Below are positions 34,189 to 37,029 of a DNA stretch of 37,029 bases, piece after piece (positions within the stretch are counted from its first letter, which is position 1; every line of letters begins with the position of its first letter). Both the position numbers and the translations under genes were made by a program. The stretch covers positions 1-37,029 of the forward strand of contig QMQV01000005.1 of the NCBI GenBank assembly GCA_003649085.1, written 5' to 3'. Source of the stretch: Thermoproteota archaeon (GTDB lineage: Archaea; Thermoproteota; Methanomethylicia; Methanomethylicales; B66-G16). Below the pieces are notes generated by a model. That model saw nothing but the letters and a program-made list of their open reading frames with translations. It did not search any database and had not been told where the DNA came from.

Positions 34189-36192
34189 CTATTCGATGAT
34201 TCTCCCGCTTTTCGGGGGTAATGCTTGTTGAAAATACTCAATGGGCAGGCTCCTTATAAAGCGTTTAAGCGATTCTTCCTCGGCTTTCCTCATGAGCGCT
34301 TCCTTAACAGCTTTTGCTAGCTCGTTGCTCGGCACATCTCCTGGAAGGAGCTCAACGAAGATTTTGGTTTGAGCTTTTATAGCAGATGGAGGACCGTACA
34401 CGATTTTACAAAATTCGCCATCCCGTAATATGCCAATAGCTGTCTTAAGCTCAACGCCTTTTATGAAGTTCTTCTCGCCGTATATCATGAAGGAGCCTTT
34501 AGGCAGGTATTCTCCAGATGGCGGGCTTAACGACACTTGATTTCCTAAAACCCAGAAGACCTCCGTAGCCGCATGTCTCGAAGACCAAGCCTTAGAATAT
34601 GACGCCGCAAATTGAGCTGCTTCTTCAATGGCTTTTTGTGAAGGCTGCCTACCATTAGCTTTAATAACTGTAACAGGTCCTCCGGGAGCTACTGTATGGA
34701 GAAATACGTCGTTTGGCGATAGGTGTTTTCTAACTATAGCCTCGTTTTGAGAAGTATCTCTACCAGCTATTACTAAGAAGCCGTCTGATGTCTTAAACCA
34801 CCTAAATTTCTCATACCATTCCTTCCTCGGAAGTTTATACAGTACCTCTTCTTGCTCTATAGTTTCAACCTGTTTTTCTAGCTCCTTGATCTTTTCCTCA
34901 GTCTTTTTTAAAGCAGCTTTAGCTCCTTCAAGCTTCTTAGAGAGTTCCTTTGCCCTTTGGAAGAAATGCTGCGCTACTTCACTTGCCCTTGAAGATAAGC
35001 TTAACTTAACTTCATGGTCTCCGAGCTTAACTGCTAAGATGCCTTCATGAGGATGCACTTTCTCTACGATGCTTAAAGGCAGTTTGTTGCATGCTTTAGC
35101 TTTCTCAACCTCACTTAAGACTTGTTCCCATGTGAGACCTAATTTCCTCATTGCCACGATTTGAGATAACGCTTCGTCAAGCAAGCTTAAGTTGTTTAAT
35201 ACTAAATGCCCGAGGGTGTAATTACGTGATGCTTCTTGTTCAAGTTCTTCAATTTTTCTTTGTTGCTGTCTTAGCGTAGCTCTGAGCTTATCTATTTCCT
35301 CTTGTACTGGCGATAGCATAGCTTTCTTAACTTCACCAGCAAAAATCTTTGAGAAAAAGTCGTCAACTGCTTGGTTAAAGCTTTGATAGTATCTTCTTTC
35401 TCCTTCAATGCTTTGAAAATCGATTGGTAGGACAGTTATGGGATTGCCGTTTAAGTAAATGATATTCGGGTTTAGAGAGCCGTCTTTGACCTGATCTATT
35501 ATCTTCTTCATTACGTTTACAATTTCTTCAGCTTTATCACCTGAGATATCACTTGCCTTGACATCAATTGGTATTTTGCATTGATGTAATGTCTCTTCAA
35601 TAAGCTCCTTTGGCGCATTTAGATGTTTAACTAGAGCTGCTGCTAAACTTGTCTTTTCGTTTTTTATAGCTTCATAGAGCTGGTTAGGCGTAATCGTTAA
35701 AGGGTCTAAGCCTCTCTTAGGTGGATACTCTAGTTTTATCCCGCGGGCTATTGTCCTATCCTTCATCTTTTTCTGCTTTAAAGCGTGTTTGATTACCCCT
35801 TCCTCATCAACTAATATGATGTTGCCTTCACCAAAAAGCTCTATGTGAAGTTCAAATAACCCTTCTTTTCCTTTAAAGCTCAAGACAACGATTCTGTCAA
35901 AGTCATGTTGCCTGACGTTTTCAAGCTTAGAGTCTCTAAGATATTTTCTCAAAGCCATAGCGAACTGCGTCGGCTTTTTTGGGATTTGGTAGCTATACGA
36001 CGTAATACTAATCCTTCTACCAGCTTCAATCAACATATTTATTTGAGCTTGAGGTGAGCGGAATTTTAATAGCAATGTTTTGGGAGCTATTTGGTAAAGG
36101 TTATCTAAGTAGAGACCTTTAATAACATGAGAGAGCTCACGAACTAAAGCGAGGATGTCTAGGGATGAAAGGGAAGTCTTCAAGACGCTCAA
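34189..36192 (-). CDS. rqcH: Rqc2/NEMF/RqcH-like NFACT protein
   Basis: A 667-residue member of the NFACT family that recognises peptidyl-tRNA on split large ribosomal subunits and, in bacteria and eukaryotes, adds C-terminal tails for degradation. The NFACT-N domain (1-180) keeps the Asp99-Arg100 motif in RQHDFDRIVVLSF that is needed for tRNA engagement. Helical arms and coiled coils span about 285-320 and 405-450. The NFACT-R domain (about 455-580) contains WFKTSDGFLVIAGRD and HLSPNDVFLHT. The TTG start has GGAGG about ten bases upstream, and a TATA-like AGTATATTTT lies at 36234-36243. Its first 28 bases overlap the divergent EMC6-like gene. The archaeal substrate and tail type are not known from this. 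Confidence 0.93.
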   Translation of the reverse strand: MSVLKTSLSSLDILALVRELSHVIKGLYLDNLYQIAPKTLLLKFRSPQAQINMLIEAGRRISITSYSYQIPKKPTQFAMALRKYLRDSKLENVRQHDFDRIVVLSFKGKEGLFELHIELFGEGNIILVDEEGVIKHALKQKKMKDRTIARGIKLEYPPKRGLDPLTITPNQLYEAIKNEKTSLAAALVKHLNAPKELIEETLHQCKIPIDVKASDISGDKAEEIVNVMKKIIDQVKDGSLNPNIIYLNGNPITVLPIDFQSIEGERRYYQSFNQAVDDFFSKIFAGEVKKAMLSPVQEEIDKLRATLRQQQRKIEELEQEASRNYTLGHLVLNNLSLLDEALSQIVAMRKLGLTWEQVLSEVEKAKACNKLPLSIVEKVHPHEGILAVKLGDHEVKLSLSSRASEVAQHFFQRAKELSKKLEGAKAALKKTEEKIKELEKQVETIEQEEVLYKLPRKEWYEKFRWFKTSDGFLVIAGRDTSQNEAIVRKHLSPNDVFLHTVAPGGPVTVIKANGRQPSQKAIEEAAQFAASYSKAWSSRHAATEVFWVLGNQVSLSPPSGEYLPKGSFMIYGEKNFIKGVELKTAIGILRDGEFCKIVYGPPSAIKAQTKIFVELLPGDVPSNELAKAVKEALMRKAEEESLKRFIRSLPIEYFQQALPPKSGRIIE

Positions 36193-36488
36193 TAGGCGGC
36201 TTCCTCCCTAAGTCGATTACTCCTGTCAGGAAAATATACTATATGCGAATGGGCTTTGCTGCGTTAGCAGGTATTTTCTGCGGACTTGCTGGTTTTACAG
36301 GGGCTTCTGGTATTTTAGCTGCAATAGCTTTCTACATATGGAGCTATGCATTCGCAAAGTATGCGTTTGGTAGGTTGTTTACAACGCCTGAAGATCGTAA
36401 AAAGCTGTATAAAACGGGGATATTCTCCTATATACTGTTTTGGTTAGCTATATGGGTTTTAACGTATAACTTTGCTTTGACGTTATGA
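36165..36488 (+). CDS. Small three-helix membrane protein, EMC6/Rab5ip-like
   Basis: A 107-residue protein with a basic N-terminal arm (KGKSSRRSI) and three membrane segments at about 28-46, 48-66 and 84-103. The first hairpin, RMGFAALAGIFCGLAGFTG, resembles the EMC6/Rab5ip family, whose eukaryotic member is a core part of the ER membrane protein insertase and which has archaeal relatives. The match is from memory of the pattern and is moderate. The ATG at 36165 has GAGG about ten bases upstream, and TTTAATAA (36117-36124), inside the Rqc2-like gene, could be its TATA box. A downstream ATG at 36243 would avoid the overlap but would remove the basic arm and has no promoter-like sequence at the right distance. 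Confidence 0.6.
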   Translation: MKGKSSRRSIGGFLPKSITPVRKIYYMRMGFAALAGIFCGLAGFTGASGILAAIAFYIWSYAFAKYAFGRLFTTPEDRKKLYKTGIFSYILFWLAIWVLTYNFALTL

Positions 36489-36995
36489 GCTCTTCTTAGG
36501 TTGTTCAGACTTAGGTTTTCTTCTAGGCTTTATTTCAATGGATTCGTCTCCTCTAAGCATTTCAGTAACGCTTTTTGGAAGAGATGGCTCTTGTAGTTTC
36601 TCCACTTTTGGCGGATATTGTCTTTTAAGCTCAGCTAATTGTGATAGAATAGCTTCCCAAGCTAATGTGAAGCCCCTTTCATATTCATCAGCTGTTTCCC
36701 TATACGCTTCATTTAACAACTTGTCTCTGTAAGACTCCACGTCATCTGGACTGCTATCGTAATATAGCTTGTAGTAGAATGTGTTCTTATCATCTGACGT
36801 TATCGCTATATATAATCCGTTTAAAGCGTCGTAAAACCCTCTACCAGCTTCACCTAAGCTTTCTACCTTACTCCTTATCGACCGGAGCATATCTTCAGCA
36901 GCTGAAAGGCTTCTAAAGTAGATGTATCGTGAATATTGCATTGCCTCACATCTAAGTCGCTTAAGCTTATCGAAGACTGTTGCCAAATAGCTCAC
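36483..36995 (-). CDS. Unknown, mostly helical protein
   Basis: I do not recognise the family. The 170-residue product is predicted helical for residues 1-130, with a motif-like aromatic stretch RYIYFRSLSAAEDMLRSI and FYDALNGLYIAITSDDKNTFYYK that looks conserved rather than random. It ends in a disordered Lys/Pro-rich tail (KPRRKPKSEQPKKSS). There is no membrane segment. The GTG at 36995 is used; a TTG at 36986 has AGGTGA five bases upstream and may be the real start. A TATA-like TATAAAAG lies at 37005-37012. Its end overlaps the EMC6-like gene by six bases. The basic tail suggests nucleic acid or ribosome binding, but that is a guess. Confidence 0.7.
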   Translation of the reverse strand: MSYLATVFDKLKRLRCEAMQYSRYIYFRSLSAAEDMLRSIRSKVESLGEAGRGFYDALNGLYIAITSDDKNTFYYKLYYDSSPDDVESYRDKLLNEAYRETADEYERGFTLAWEAILSQLAELKRQYPPKVEKLQEPSLPKSVTEMLRGDESIEIKPRRKPKSEQPKKSS

Positions 36996-37029
36996 CTAGA
37001 TGACCTTTTATATCACTTGATTCTTGAAG
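36996..37029 (-). promoter_or_regulatory. TATA-like element before the unknown helical gene
   Basis: Read on the minus strand, GATATAAAAGG (37004-37014) is a good archaeal TATA box. Its distance to the GTG at 36995 is so short that transcription would begin near or within the first codons, so the transcript is leaderless or the true start lies further in. Confidence 0.45.

Noticed and set aside
36243..36488. A shorter EMC6-like protein starting at the ATG at 36243
   Set aside because: It would remove the basic N-terminal arm and has no TATA-like box at the right distance, although it would avoid the overlap with the Rqc2-like gene; it remains a minor alternative.

Overview
This 37 kb window is a dense, chromosomal-type stretch of an archaeal genome. 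It holds 35 protein genes (the first cut by the window edge), no gene-free gap longer than about 125 bases, and no rRNA, tRNA, CRISPR array or mobile element that I can see. Archaeal markers include Cdc48/VAT, a TIP49/RuvBL AAA+ protein, an archaeal ATP-dependent DNA ligase, indolepyruvate:ferredoxin oxidoreductase, ADP-forming acyl-CoA synthetase, archaeal-type phosphoglycerate mutase, cupin-type phosphoglucose isomerase, an NFACT/Rqc2-like protein and an EMC6-like membrane protein. TATA-like boxes precede many genes, Shine-Dalgarno signals of the GGAGG or GGTGA type are common, and over half of the starts look like TTG or GTG. The mix fits a thermophilic, peptide- or sugar-using archaeon, probably from the TACK/Thermoproteota side. 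That placement is inference and I cannot name a genus.

Layout. 1-4.5 kb: the end of a nucleoside phosphorylase faces a PfkB-family kinase. The beta subunit of an ADP-forming acyl-CoA synthetase is divergent from iorAB, a peptide-fermentation module that turns aromatic 2-oxoacids into acyl-CoA and then ATP. 4.5-9.5 kb: a tightly packed minus-strand run gives gatC-gatA-gatB (tRNA-dependent amidation), then a PiT phosphate permease and its DUF47/PhoU-like partner. 9.6-14.2 kb: a small heat-shock protein is divergent from cdc48, which is followed by an unusual protein made of eight CBS repeats. 14.1-18.4 kb: ApgM and a LeuA-type synthase lie on the minus strand, divergent from the TIP49/RuvBL gene.

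18.4-24.6 kb is a hexose-phosphate and nucleotide-sugar block: an intact phosphohexomutase, a GalT-like uridylyltransferase, a nucleotidyltransferase fused to a mutase domain whose catalytic loops are eroded, cupin phosphoglucose isomerase and a stand-alone RAM regulator. 24.7-27.1 kb holds a membrane-anchored transglutaminase-like protein, a nitroreductase and a HAD phosphatase. 27.2-30.4 kb holds an unknown coiled-coil protein, DNA ligase and a DUF4152-like (possible RNase H fold) protein. 30.4-34.1 kb is a five-gene minus-strand operon: CBS-zinc ribbon, four-CBS protein, Mut7-C nuclease-like protein, AMMECR1 and a glycosyltransferase. 34.2-37 kb holds the Rqc2/NEMF-like protein, whose 5' end overlaps a divergent EMC6-like membrane gene, and a conserved-looking unknown.

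The most interesting points are the eight-CBS protein next to Cdc48, the fused degenerate mutase domain, the CBS/Mut7-C operon, the ligase/DUF4152 pair, the overlapping Rqc2/EMC6-like 5' ends, an apparent ACG start for apgM, and the fact that all eight convergent gene junctions overlap or nearly touch.
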